A stretch of 15,852 nt of DNA from Burkholderiales bacterium (lineage in GTDB: Bacteria > Pseudomonadota > Gammaproteobacteria > Burkholderiales > SG8-41). The position numbers were made by a program, and so were the translations under genes. Positions 1 to 7,015 of the stretch are shown one piece after another. Under the pieces are notes generated by a model. The model made no database searches, had not been told where the DNA came from, and saw only the letters and a program-made list of their open reading frames with translations. The stretch's first letter is position 1, and every line of letters starts with the position of its first letter. The stretch spans positions 1 through 15,852 of the forward strand of contig SYEN01000529.1 of the NCBI GenBank assembly GCA_005800795.1, in the 5' to 3' direction.

Positions 1-720
1 CTCAAGCGCCAGTTTTTTCTGTACTTCTTCGGCTTGGCGCTGGGCCAAGGCGGCATGCTGCCGCGCTTCAGCTTCACGTATGGCAATCTGTTTTGCGTCC
101 AGCACGGGACGCGGACCGGCAGGCGCAGCGCGTGCTGGCGTTGCCGTGGAATCGGCTTTCGCTACCGATGCGACGGGTTCTGCGGGCGCTGCGGACTCGG
201 TAGCAGCCTGGAAGGCCGGCGCCTCGGCACTAGGCTCCGGCTCTGACTCGGCTTTCGCAACAACTGGCTCAACTGCAGGCGGCGGCGTTTCAACAACCGG
301 AGGCTCCGGTGCCGCGACGGGTGTTACCGGTGCAACAGGTTCTACTGCGACCGGTGCCTGAGAGGTTTCGAGTGCCGCCGGCGCGGCGGACGTATCGGGC
401 TCAGCCGCAACCGGCGCATCACGCTTGACCAGCACACGCTTTTTGCGCACTTCGACCTGAATCGTACGCGCCTTGCCGGTGGTGGCATCCGCTTTCTTGA
501 TCTCGGTGGTGGAGCGCCGCGTCAACGTGATCTTCTTTTTCTCTTCTTTTTGCCCATGAGATTGTTTAAGAAAATCCAGCAGTTGCGTCTTGTCGCCCTC
601 GGTCAGCGCGGTCTCTGCGGCAAACGCCTTTTTAACGCCCGCAGCCTGCAACTGCTCAATAAGCTGTGCCGGCGGCACGCCCAGTTCCTTGGCAAATTGT
701 GTGACATTTTGTTGCGCCAT
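1..720 (-). CDS. infB: Translation initiation factor IF-2, N-terminal part (runs off left edge)
   Basis: IF-2 is the GTPase that brings initiator fMet-tRNA to the 30S subunit. Only the first 240 codons are present; the frame stays open to base 1, so the GTPase core lies outside the window. Residues 1-55 (starting MAQQNVTQFAKELGVP) form the IF2_N domain, with the typical FAKELGVP and LLDFLKQSHG segments. A Lys-rich stretch follows (KKKITLTRRSTTEI, then VEVRKKRVLVKR), which is the IF2-associated segment. After it comes a long Ala/Pro/Glu-rich low-complexity linker (about residues 115-205) and a charged helix near the edge. Long linkers of this kind are normal for proteobacterial IF-2. The gene lies 84 bases downstream of nusA in the conserved rimP-nusA-infB order. 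No strong Shine-Dalgarno precedes the ATG. Confidence 0.95.
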   Translation of the reverse strand, partial: MAQQNVTQFAKELGVPPAQLIEQLQAAGVKKAFAAETALTEGDKTQLLDFLKQSHGQKEEKKKITLTRRSTTEIKKADATTGKARTIQVEVRKKRVLVKRDAPVAAEPDTSAAPAALETSQAPVAVEPVAPVTPVAAPEPPVVETPPPAVEPVVAKAESEPEPSAEAPAFQAATESAAPAEPVASVAKADSTATPARAAPAGPRPVLDAKQIAIREAEARQHAALAQRQAEEVQKKLALE

Positions 721-804
721 GCGATTGTGCCAGTCTGTATCAGTCAGTATTAAGGTTCGACGAGTGCGGCAAGTGCGAGGTTTTATGTATTTACGTTATA
801 AAGA

Positions 805-2289
805 TCAAGCGCTGGTTTCAGCAAACCACGGCGCACGTGCCGCCATAATGAGCTCACTGGCACGCTCGGCTTCGATGCCGGTCTCTTCCACCAGATCATC
901 CGTTGCGTAATCCGCCAGTGCTTCCTGCGTGCCGATGCCCTTGGACGCCAGCATTTTTGCGGTATCACGATCCATGGTGTCGACTTTCATCAAATCTTCG
1001 ATGTCGTGTTCGACTTTTTCTTCAGAGGCAATTTCCAGCGTCAGCAGCGCATTGCGCGCGCGGCTACGCAGCTCGTCCACAGTTTCTTCGTCGAACGCTT
1101 CGATTTCCAGCATTTCCGTGCGCGACACGTAAGCCACCTCTTCCAGCGACGAAAAACCCTCTTCCATCAGAATGTTGGCGACCTCTTCATCGACATCAAG
1201 TTTTTCCATGAAGACGGCACGAATCTTCGAGGATTCCTCCTCGGATTTCTGCTGCCACTCGTCTTCCTTCATGATATTGATTTCCCAGCCGGTCAATTCG
1301 CTGGCGAGCCGCACGTTTTGACCGCCGCGGCCGATGGCCTGGGCGAGATTCTCCTCGTCCACCACGATGTCCATCGAATGCTTTTCTTCGTCCACCGTGA
1401 TCTTGCTGACTTCGGCCGGCGCCAGCGCGCTGACCACGAACTGCGCCGGGTCTTCATTCCATAGAACGATGTCGACTCGCTCCTGCGCGAGTTCGCCCGT
1501 TACCGCCTGTACGCGCGAGCCGCGCATGCCGACACAGGTGCCGATGGGGTCAATGCGCCGGTCTTTTGACAGCACCGCAATCTTGGCCCGCAGACCGGGG
1601 TCGCGTGCCGCCGCCTTGATTTCCATCAAGCCGTCTTCGAGTTCCGGCACTTCGAGTTCGAACAGGCGGATGATGAATTCCGGCGCAGTGCGCGACAAAA
1701 TCAGTTGCGGGCCGCGCATCGTGCGCTCCACTTTCCACACCATTGCGCGCATGCGGTCGCCCACGCGCAGATTTTCTTTTGGGATCATCTGATCGCGCGG
1801 AAGCAAAGCCTCAAGCCGACCGGATTCGATGATTGCGTTGCCACGTTCCATGCGCTTGATGGTGCCGGTGACCAGATGCTCGCCGCGCGACAAAAAGTCA
1901 TTCAGGATTTGCTCGCGCTCAGCGTCGCGGATGCGCTGCAAAATCACCTGCTTGGCCGTTTGCGCGCCGATGCGGCCGGGGTCGAAACCCGTCAGCGGCT
2001 CCTCTATGTAGTCTCCAAGCTGGGATTCAGGCTTCTCCTCGACCGCTTCGTGCAGCTTGTATTCGCGCGACGGCGTTTCGATTTCCACGTCGGGCACCAC
2101 CAGCCAGCGGCGAAAGAACGAAAACTCGCCAGTTTCGCGATGTACTGAAGCACGGATATCCACGTCTTCGCTGAATTTTTTCTTGCTGGCCGAAGCGAGG
2201 GCGAGTTCCAGCGCGCCGAATACGATTTCCTTTTCGACGTTTTTCTCACGCGCCAGCGCATCCACCAACAACAGAATTTCTTTGGTCAT
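805..2289 (-). CDS. nusA: Transcription termination/antitermination factor NusA
   Basis: NusA binds RNA polymerase and nascent RNA and modulates pausing, intrinsic termination and antitermination. At 494 residues it matches the E. coli length (495). The order is: N-terminal RNAP-binding domain (1-130), S1 domain (about 135-200, VTGTIKRMERGNAII), KH1 (about 235-300, with GTCVGMRGSRV), KH2 (about 305-345, with AIGRGGQNVRLASELTGWEI), then two acidic C-terminal repeats (about 363-415 and 435-487). The second repeat ends IMAARAPWF, close to the E. coli IMAARNICWF. Both C-terminal repeats are present, as is usual in proteobacteria. The ATG has a good ribosome-binding site (GGGAG about 5 bases upstream). 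It lies between rimP (42-base gap) and infB and is almost certainly cotranscribed with them. Confidence 0.97.
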   Translation of the reverse strand: MTKEILLLVDALAREKNVEKEIVFGALELALASASKKKFSEDVDIRASVHRETGEFSFFRRWLVVPDVEIETPSREYKLHEAVEEKPESQLGDYIEEPLTGFDPGRIGAQTAKQVILQRIRDAEREQILNDFLSRGEHLVTGTIKRMERGNAIIESGRLEALLPRDQMIPKENLRVGDRMRAMVWKVERTMRGPQLILSRTAPEFIIRLFELEVPELEDGLMEIKAAARDPGLRAKIAVLSKDRRIDPIGTCVGMRGSRVQAVTGELAQERVDIVLWNEDPAQFVVSALAPAEVSKITVDEEKHSMDIVVDEENLAQAIGRGGQNVRLASELTGWEINIMKEDEWQQKSEEESSKIRAVFMEKLDVDEEVANILMEEGFSSLEEVAYVSRTEMLEIEAFDEETVDELRSRARNALLTLEIASEEKVEHDIEDLMKVDTMDRDTAKMLASKGIGTQEALADYATDDLVEETGIEAERASELIMAARAPWFAETSA

Positions 2290-2331
2290 ACCGACTCCCG
2301 AATCCTAAAACTCCGAATCACCTTAATGCAG

Positions 2332-2769
2332 CTATAGCACTGGAACCAAACGCGCCTTGTCTAGATTGGCCAGGTCAAACGTCACCGTCTTGCCTTCGCC
2401 CTCGTCAACTTGCAGCGCCACCCTGCCCGCGCGGGTTTCCTGCAACACACCTACAAAATTACGCTGCCCTTCCTGCGGCACGCGCAACTTCACGCGCACC
2501 TTCTGTCCCGCGAAGCGCACAAAGTCACGCTCCTTTTTCAATGGCCGGTCCAGACCTGGCGACGAAATCTCCAGCCGCTCGTAAGGCACATTTTCAACCG
2601 TCAACACCCGCGACAAATGATTACTGACCGTCGCACAATCATCCAGATTCACGCCGCCGGGCTTGTCTATGAAAATGCGCATCAGACTACCCTTGCCCGA
2701 GCGCTCCATATCCACCAACTCGTATCCCAAGCCACCCAGCGTCGTTTCCAGAAAAACCAATAAATCCAT
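2332..2769 (-). CDS. rimP: Ribosome maturation factor RimP
   Basis: RimP assists maturation of the 30S ribosomal subunit. From this start the protein is 145 residues, normal for the family. Recognisable segments are GYELVDMERSG (N-terminal alpha/beta domain), MRIFIDKPGGVNLDDCATVSNHLS, the family signature LEISSPGLDRPLKKERDF, and an SH3-like C-terminal part ending FDLANLDKARLVPVL. An in-frame GTG lies eight codons upstream (2793), but it has no Shine-Dalgarno. The ATG chosen here has AAGG about 10 bases upstream and gives the usual N-terminus. It is the first gene of the operon with nusA and infB, preceded by a leader that contains an intrinsic terminator (see separate entries). Confidence 0.94.
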   Translation of the reverse strand: MDLLVFLETTLGGLGYELVDMERSGKGSLMRIFIDKPGGVNLDDCATVSNHLSRVLTVENVPYERLEISSPGLDRPLKKERDFVRFAGQKVRVKLRVPQEGQRNFVGVLQETRAGRVALQVDEGEGKTVTFDLANLDKARLVPVL

Positions 2770-2811
2770 TTGAATCAATGCCTTAACAAGCACTTACCAA
2801 ACGCCAGAAAC

Positions 2812-2833
2812 AAAAAATGGGCGAACCGCCCAT
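2812..2833 (-). terminator. Intrinsic terminator in the rimP leader (putative attenuator)
   Basis: On the minus strand a 7-bp perfect stem (ATGGGCG / CGCCCAT) with a GTT loop is followed at once by TTTTTTG, a textbook rho-independent terminator. It lies downstream of the predicted rimP promoter and 42 bases upstream of the rimP ATG, with no gene between. It would therefore end most transcripts before the operon unless read through. A direct repeat just upstream (CGATGGGTAACGATGGGCGG) offers a weaker competing ATGGG strand that could act as an antiterminator. Attenuation control is inferred. Confidence 0.75.
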
Positions 2834-2854
2834 CGTTACCCATCGTGCTTTGAA

Positions 2855-2892
2855 TTGCCTTCTTTTCAGATGCTTTATCTGTCATCCGGCAA
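2855..2892 (-). promoter_or_regulatory. Structured 5' leader hairpin upstream of the rimP terminator
   Basis: On the minus strand TTGCC pairs with GGCAA. Enclosed is a second hairpin, CAGAT-AAAGC-ATCTG (5 bp, 5-base loop). The element starts close to the predicted transcription start and precedes the intrinsic terminator, so promoter, structured leader, terminator and rimP follow in order. Leaders with attenuators are known before rimP-nusA operons in some proteobacteria. Whether this one belongs to a described family cannot be decided by eye. Confidence 0.45.
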
Positions 2893-2903
2893 CAGAACTC
2901 TGG

Positions 2904-2932
2904 AGTATAGCAAAAATTTTTGTCAAGGCCAA
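2904..2932 (-). promoter_or_regulatory. Predicted sigma70 promoter of the rimP-nusA-infB operon
   Basis: The minus strand carries TATACT (2904-2909) as a strong -10. At 17 bp spacing the -35 would be TTGGCC (2927-2932). A perfect TTGACA (2921-2926) also lies here but is only 11 bp from the -10, too close to serve it. Transcription would start near 2897, giving a leader of about 130 bases. Confidence 0.6.
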
Positions 2933-3260
2933 CACAAGCGCTTCACGCAACGCTATGCCATTACAGAAAAAATCCTTTAAAAACAAATATTTATAATAAT
3001 CCTTTAGGTTACACCTCTGTTTCCGGCTGAGGTTGAGCAGGCGAGGAGTCCCGCTCTTCTCCCGCACTCCTTGAGAGCACGTAAGATCAACGTAACATAT
3101 TGTTTTTATTATATGTTTGTAGTCTCTCAAGCTACAACAGCGTGACTTGCTACGTATCATCGCCATCATCCGGCAATGCCTGAGATGTTCTACGTGGCCG
3201 CATCTTGCGCGATTCGCCGTGTTTTTTTAATCCCAGCCAGATCAGTAGCAGCTCCAAGCG
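2933..3260. other. Gene-poor intergenic region between rimP promoter and Bug gene
   Basis: No convincing gene, tRNA or insertion sequence is seen. Parts are AT-rich (around 2965-3005 and 3095-3120). A short frame on the minus strand (2882-3169) reads as Cys/Lys-rich nonsense, resembles no family and overlaps the rimP promoter, so it is not called. The 11-mer TCATCCGGCAA occurs at 3166-3176 and again at 2882-2892, inside the rimP leader. Small possible hairpins (ACCTC at 3013 with GAGGT at 3029) have no run of T. Confidence 0.5.
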
Positions 3261-4235
3261 CTATTCAGGCTGAATTTTAGCCGCCTTGATCACCTTCCCC
3301 CATCGCGCGGTTTCTGCCCGGAGCAGCGCAGCGAATTCCTCTGGCGTGCTGCCGTAGGCCTCGCCCCCCTCTGCAGCAAGACGACTTTTCATATCGCTCG
3401 AATGAATGATCTTCACCAGCTCATTGCGGATTCGCGCAGTCAAATCTACAGACATGCCGCCTGGGCCCAGCACGCCGTAGAACGGCCCGGCCGCATATCC
3501 GGGCAGGGTCTCAGCCACGGCAGGCACGTCCGGCAATACGGGCGAACGCTTTTCACTTGTGACCGCCATTGCACGCAAGCGGCCTGATTTCACCATCGGT
3601 AGCGCCGATAGGATGTTTCCGGCGGTGAAAGTGACTTCGCCGCTCATGACGGCGGTCAGCGCTGGGCCAGTACCGCGATAGGGAACATGCGTCATTTCAA
3701 GCCCCGCCATGGTTTGCAACATCAGCCCGGCGAGGTGCGCTGTGCCGCCGTTGCCGGAAGACGAAAACGTCATCGCGCCGGGCTTTGCACGCGCCAGCGC
3801 CAGCAATTCCTTTACCGTTTTTGCGGGCAGAGAAGGCAACACCGTCACGACCGCAGGCACCAGAGTGATAATCGTCACCGGCGTCAGATCACGTAATGGG
3901 TCATACGGCATTTTCTTGTGGAGAAAAGGCGCAACCGTAATGGGTGAAGGCGTGCCAAGCATCAGGGTATTGCCGTCCGGCGGTGCCTTCGCCACGAGAT
4001 CGGTACCAATCAAGCCACCGCCGCCTGAACGGTTTTCCACCACAACATTGACACCCAGGTTTTCGCCGATTTTTTGTGCCAGCACCCGGGCCAATATGTC
4101 AGTGCCACCGCCCGGTGCATAGGGCGAAACGAAACGCAGGGATTTTGCCGGCCATGTCTGCGCATGGGCCACTGGCCCCGCACACGAGCCTGCCGCCAGC
4201 AAGAGAAGCGAAATACGAAAATGACGACCTTGCAT
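3261..4235 (-). CDS. Bug-family (TctC-like) tripartite tricarboxylate transporter substrate-binding protein
   Basis: This is a periplasmic solute-binding protein of the Bug/TctC family, which captures carboxylates and related small molecules for tripartite tricarboxylate transporters. From this ATG it has 324 residues, typical of the family. Residues 1-25 are a Sec signal peptide ending AHAQ. Family hallmarks are WPAKSLRFVSPYAPGGGTDILAR, NRSGGGGLIGTDLVAKAPPDGNTLMLG, the PYRGTGPALTAVMSGEV segment and the LRAMAVTSEKRS/LPDVPAVAETLPGY segments. The frame stays open upstream to 4337, but that extension would put the signal sequence inside the protein; the chosen ATG has GGAAA upstream. No TctA or TctB gene is nearby, so it is an orphan, as is common in Burkholderiales. 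Ligand unknown. Confidence 0.92.
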   Translation of the reverse strand: MQGRHFRISLLLLAAGSCAGPVAHAQTWPAKSLRFVSPYAPGGGTDILARVLAQKIGENLGVNVVVENRSGGGGLIGTDLVAKAPPDGNTLMLGTPSPITVAPFLHKKMPYDPLRDLTPVTIITLVPAVVTVLPSLPAKTVKELLALARAKPGAMTFSSSGNGGTAHLAGLMLQTMAGLEMTHVPYRGTGPALTAVMSGEVTFTAGNILSALPMVKSGRLRAMAVTSEKRSPVLPDVPAVAETLPGYAAGPFYGVLGPGGMSVDLTARIRNELVKIIHSSDMKSRLAAEGGEAYGSTPEEFAALLRAETARWGKVIKAAKIQPE

Positions 4236-4337
4236 GAAATTTCCAGTCAGAAACCTCGAGATTACCTGCCTCGCTGGTGCGCCACAATTGCAGCGGCCTG
4301 GTGGCCCAACTTCGACGCCCCTTGCCGTCACGCTCAC

Positions 4338-4855
4338 CCATCCGCCAGCCGGTGGGGTCTATAACTGTATGTAATTGTTTTTAAAGGAATATTTAAATTC
4401 AAGGTATAACATTTACGAGCAATAAACGCTTATGTGGCGTTGGATCGTTGAGTATTTTCAGGAACAGCTATTCAGTGCGTTCACAGTAAAATCCTTCGCT
4501 CGCAGGTTAATCCTGCAGCGGTCGCGGGCACGCCGGACGATGTGTAGCGGCATAACACCTACAGGGATACAGTACGGCGAGTACCGACGCACTTTTGCAC
4601 GATTTAATTCGAGCACCTGTCGAGTTAGGATGCCCTCCATCGTGAACCGCCCCGGCAGTAGTGAAGGCTATTTGGTTTGAGTGGAAACGACTTTAGTTAA
4701 ATCGCTGGGGCAGGGCTTGGCAGGTTTCAGTGAGGTATTCATCCCCACTATGTGCCATAACCGACTCAGAAGTACAAGTTATCGCCGATCTAGTTCAGAA
4801 CCGACCTTAGGCTACTGCCATCGACTCAAGCCCACCGCTGCTTTCACTTGCTGGA
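4338..4855. other. Region without recognisable gene
   Basis: About 520 bases lie between the Bug gene's 5' region and the HiPIP stop. Short plus-strand frames (4432-4680 and 4681-4869) and a minus-strand frame (4458-4640) are rich in Arg, Ser and Cys, lack ribosome-binding sites and resemble no family I know. The part near 4370-4430 is AT-rich and may hold the Bug gene's promoter, but no clear -35/-10 pair stands out. A small inverted repeat, GCAGG-TTAAT-CCTGC, lies at 4503-4517. Confidence 0.5.
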
Positions 4856-5164
4856 TCAAGATTTCTTAACCCATGCGACACACCAGCCTTTGGCATTGAC
4901 AAGCTTGCCACCCACTGGTGCACATGAGGCCCAGGCATCCGTGGTTTTGCCCTGGTACAAAAGGCAGTTTGCGCAATTGCGGCCAGCAGCATAGGTTGAA
5001 AATTTCTTGCTATCTACCTTGCTAGCATCGTGCTTGTACCCTAACGACACTGCGATCGAATCTGATTCTTCCAGCTTCGCTGCTTGCGCCGCTGACCTGC
5101 GGGCTGCGGCTAGCGCGAGGGCGGCGGCGGGCATGACGGAGAGAAAGGTGCGGCGAGTGGTCAT
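4856..5164 (-). CDS. High-potential iron-sulfur protein (HiPIP), Tat-exported
   Basis: HiPIPs are small periplasmic electron carriers with a [4Fe-4S] cluster cycling between 2+ and 3+. The protein has 102 residues. Residues 1-27 are a twin-arginine signal peptide: TTRRTFLS, then an Ala-rich hydrophobic stretch to AAQ. Tat export in folded form is expected for HiPIPs. The four cluster ligands are C64, C67, C81 and C95 (NCANC, then SCAP, then GWCVAW). Also typical are the LGY/KHDASKVD segment and the aromatic, Gly-rich C-terminus. The ribosome-binding site is strong (AGGAG about 7 bases before the ATG). It lies 38 bases downstream of the DCC-family gene, probably in one transcript. Its electron partner cannot be read from the window; a link to the BLUF/MerR group is inferred only from position. 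Confidence 0.93.
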   Translation of the reverse strand: MTTRRTFLSVMPAAALALAAARRSAAQAAKLEESDSIAVSLGYKHDASKVDSKKFSTYAAGRNCANCLLYQGKTTDAWASCAPVGGKLVNAKGWCVAWVKKS

Positions 5165-5202
5165 AAATACTCCTGTTGGATTTTGTTGGGATTACATCGC
5201 TT

Positions 5203-5619
5203 TTATCGGGTGACGGGTGGCGGCTTACGCCACAGACTCCGCATTGCCAAAAAACATGTGTATGCGAAATCAAGCAAAGCCAACGAGCGCTGGCTGGAGC
5301 AGAAACGCACTAACCAAGCGAACGCTGGCAGGTGCCGCCAAATTTCCACGAACGCCGACGCACCCGAAATTAATGATCCATCTGCGCTCCTTGCGTGCAG
5401 GCGCCTCAACGCTAAGTTACGGTCGAGCCCCACGCCCAATCGATTCACGTCGCATTGCGAGGCGTCAACCCAGTTAATCGCGTTGCTGCCGCGCATTTGC
5501 CAGTAGGCCGCGATTTCGCGACTGCAAAGCGGACACTGGTCGTCGAAGTACACCGTGCAGGACGGCAGACTCTGCGGATCGTTGTCGTCAGGAGTACCGA
5601 ATGATTTGTTGGAAGACAT
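5203..5619 (-). CDS. DCC family (DUF393) thiol-disulfide oxidoreductase-like protein
   Basis: The 138-residue protein begins with a family-typical beta strand and motif, VYFDDQCPLCSREI (residues 23-36), where DxxCPxC is the DCC signature (C29, C32). Later segments INWVDAS, RRLHARSADG and GASAFVEIWRHLPAFAWL match the usual DUF393 order (D-G-x-x-x-x-G-A-x-A). The family is thought to be thioredoxin-like; its substrates are not established. The first 20 residues are polar and variable, so a later start is possible but no better ATG is seen. The gene lies 141 bases downstream of the BLUF gene and 38 bases upstream of the HiPIP gene. Confidence 0.87.
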   Translation of the reverse strand: MSSNKSFGTPDDNDPQSLPSCTVYFDDQCPLCSREIAAYWQMRGSNAINWVDASQCDVNRLGVGLDRNLALRRLHARSADGSLISGASAFVEIWRHLPAFAWLVRFCSSQRSLALLDFAYTCFLAMRSLWRKPPPVTR

Positions 5620-5760
5620 GGCTTACGTTCTGGCAATGGGTAGCTGCGCAATAACAATTTACCGTCCCCCTATTGAGCCTTCACAGCAAAAAAAGTTGCA
5701 GGTTCACTTTCAGGTCATTCGGTATCGTGCTAAGCCATCCATGCTTACGTGCCGGGTATA

Positions 5761-6189
5761 TCAGCTGCCGCGATTGACCACAGCGGCGGTTTCGATCAGT
5801 TCATTGAGCAGCGCCATCGAGGCATGACCCGAGCAACTGAAAGGGTCCAGAGTGGCTTTGGTGGAATACTTGAGAAGCAGAGACGGATTGACTTTGGCGA
5901 TATTGACTTGCCCCATTATCCATCCGCCGAAACGGCGTTCGGCGATCTCTTCGTAACTCAGCAGGCGCACACGGGTATGCCGGGGGTCACGCACAATGGC
6001 GTTAAACAGCTCGCACACCTCTTCGCGGCCTCCTTCAATGACCTGCAGAAAGATGTCTTCGCTGAAGCACAGCATGCCGGTGATACCTTGCCGTGCATTG
6101 TTTTTGCGCGATTGCTCTAGTATGGAATCTACAATCGGTGTGGTGAGTGGGGGGGTAGCGCGGCTGGCGTATAACAGACGGACTAGCAT
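5761..6189 (-). CDS. BLUF-domain blue-light (FAD) sensor protein
   Basis: BLUF domains bind FAD and sense blue light through rearranged hydrogen bonds around the flavin. The protein has 142 residues: one BLUF domain (1 to about 95) and a short tail. Using AppA numbering, the key residues are all present at the right spacing: Tyr7 (AppA Y21), Asn31 (N45), Gln49 (Q63), Trp90 (W104) and Met92 (M106). They lie in LVRLLYASR, RKNNARQGITGML, FLQVIEGG and FGGWIMGQV. There is no EAL, GGDEF or cyclase domain, so this is a short-type BLUF that must signal through a partner protein. It starts only 7 bases after folE, with its GAGG ribosome-binding site overlapping the folE stop, indicating translational coupling. 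Confidence 0.95.
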   Translation of the reverse strand: MLVRLLYASRATPPLTTPIVDSILEQSRKNNARQGITGMLCFSEDIFLQVIEGGREEVCELFNAIVRDPRHTRVRLLSYEEIAERRFGGWIMGQVNIAKVNPSLLLKYSTKATLDPFSCSGHASMALLNELIETAAVVNRGS

Positions 6190-6196
6190 TTGGGCC

Positions 6197-6916
6197 TCAG
6201 TTCTTCAGGTTAATGAGTGAAAGGAACTCCCGGCGCAACGCCGGGTTCTTCAGAAAAGACCCGCGCATCACACTATTGACCATCTTGGTTTCGGAGTCTT
6301 TGACACCCCGCCAATGCATGCAAAAGTGATCTGCTTCCATGATCACCGCCAGCCCGTCAGGGCTGACTTTGGTCATCAGGAGTTCGGCCATTTGAGTGAT
6401 GGCTTCCTCTTGAATCTGTGGCCGGCTCATGATCCACTCTGCCAACCGAGAGTACTTGGACAGGCCGATCAGATTCGAGTGTTCATTGGGCATCAGGCCG
6501 ATCCACAGCCGCCCCATGATCGGACAAAAATGGTGGCTGCAAGCACTGCGTACCGTGATCGGGCCAACAATCATCAGCTCGTTCAGACGTTCCGCGTTGG
6601 GAAACTCCGTTACTGGCGGCGCCGGCACATACCGACCACGGAAGACCTCGGTCAAGTACATCTTTGCCACACGGCGCGCGGTATCGTGAGTGTTGTGATC
6701 GCTTTCGGTATCGATCACCAGGCTTTCCAGCACACCCTTCATCTTGCAGGCTACTTCGTCGAGCAGTGCATCATTTTCGCCGGGGGCGATAAAGGCCGAG
6801 ATATTGTCGTTGGCGTGAAATCGCTGCCGCGCTTCCTGTATGCGGGCACGAATTCGTGCCGACACGGGAAGCGTTGTCTCGTTTTGAACTGTGTTTACGG
6901 GAGCAATGATGTTCAT
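6197..6916 (-). CDS. folE: GTP cyclohydrolase I (FolE-type)
   Basis: GTP cyclohydrolase I converts GTP to 7,8-dihydroneopterin triphosphate, the first step of folate and other pterin synthesis. It has 239 residues, with the catalytic core at about 50-239. Visible motifs are HDTARRVAKMYLTEVFRG, then CSHHFCPIMGR (126-136), GLSKYSRLAEW, RPQIQEEAITQMAELL and DHFCMHWRGVKD. C126, H129 and C199 correspond to the zinc ligands (E. coli C110, H113, C181), and H128 to the catalytic His. The nearly universal Glu of CEHH is Ser127 here, and an extra Cys131 follows. Its position between a MerR regulator and a BLUF gene suggests a dedicated, regulated paralogue, perhaps for a pterin chromophore rather than housekeeping folate. 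That role is inference. Confidence 0.93.
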   Translation of the reverse strand: MNIIAPVNTVQNETTLPVSARIRARIQEARQRFHANDNISAFIAPGENDALLDEVACKMKGVLESLVIDTESDHNTHDTARRVAKMYLTEVFRGRYVPAPPVTEFPNAERLNELMIVGPITVRSACSHHFCPIMGRLWIGLMPNEHSNLIGLSKYSRLAEWIMSRPQIQEEAITQMAELLMTKVSPDGLAVIMEADHFCMHWRGVKDSETKMVNSVMRGSFLKNPALRREFLSLINLKN

Positions 6917-6943
6917 GAGTTGGTCAATCGTTCTGGTTGGCAG

Positions 6944-6962
6944 GAGTTAACGGTTTTAACTC
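6944..6962. promoter_or_regulatory. Inverted repeat upstream of folE (candidate operator)
   Basis: GAGTTAA and TTAACTC form a perfect 7-bp inverted repeat around CGGTT, 27 bases upstream of the folE start. It contains CGGTTTTAAC, which recurs in the palindrome upstream of merR (8067-8080). An operator for the neighbouring MerR regulator is a reasonable guess. Confidence 0.4.
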
Positions 6963-7015
6963 GAGCAAGCGTTTCACGTTGCGTTCAACGCGACACGTGC
7001 TTGCGCGAGGTGATT

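Noticed and set aside
2882..3169. 95-residue minus-strand frame upstream of rimP
   Set aside because: Composition is not protein-like, it resembles no family, and it covers the rimP promoter and the upper leader.
2933..3260. tRNA gene upstream of rimP, as metY in E. coli
   Set aside because: No cloverleaf with TTCRANY loop and CCA-compatible acceptor stem was found on either strand.
4236..4337. N-terminal extension of the Bug-family protein (34 residues)
   Set aside because: It would place the signal peptide inside the protein; the later ATG has a ribosome-binding site and gives the normal family length.
6964..7005. Inverted repeat between merR and folE as a merR terminator
   Set aside because: Only the outer 6 bp (GCAAGC/GCTTGC) pair well, and no T-run follows on the minus strand.
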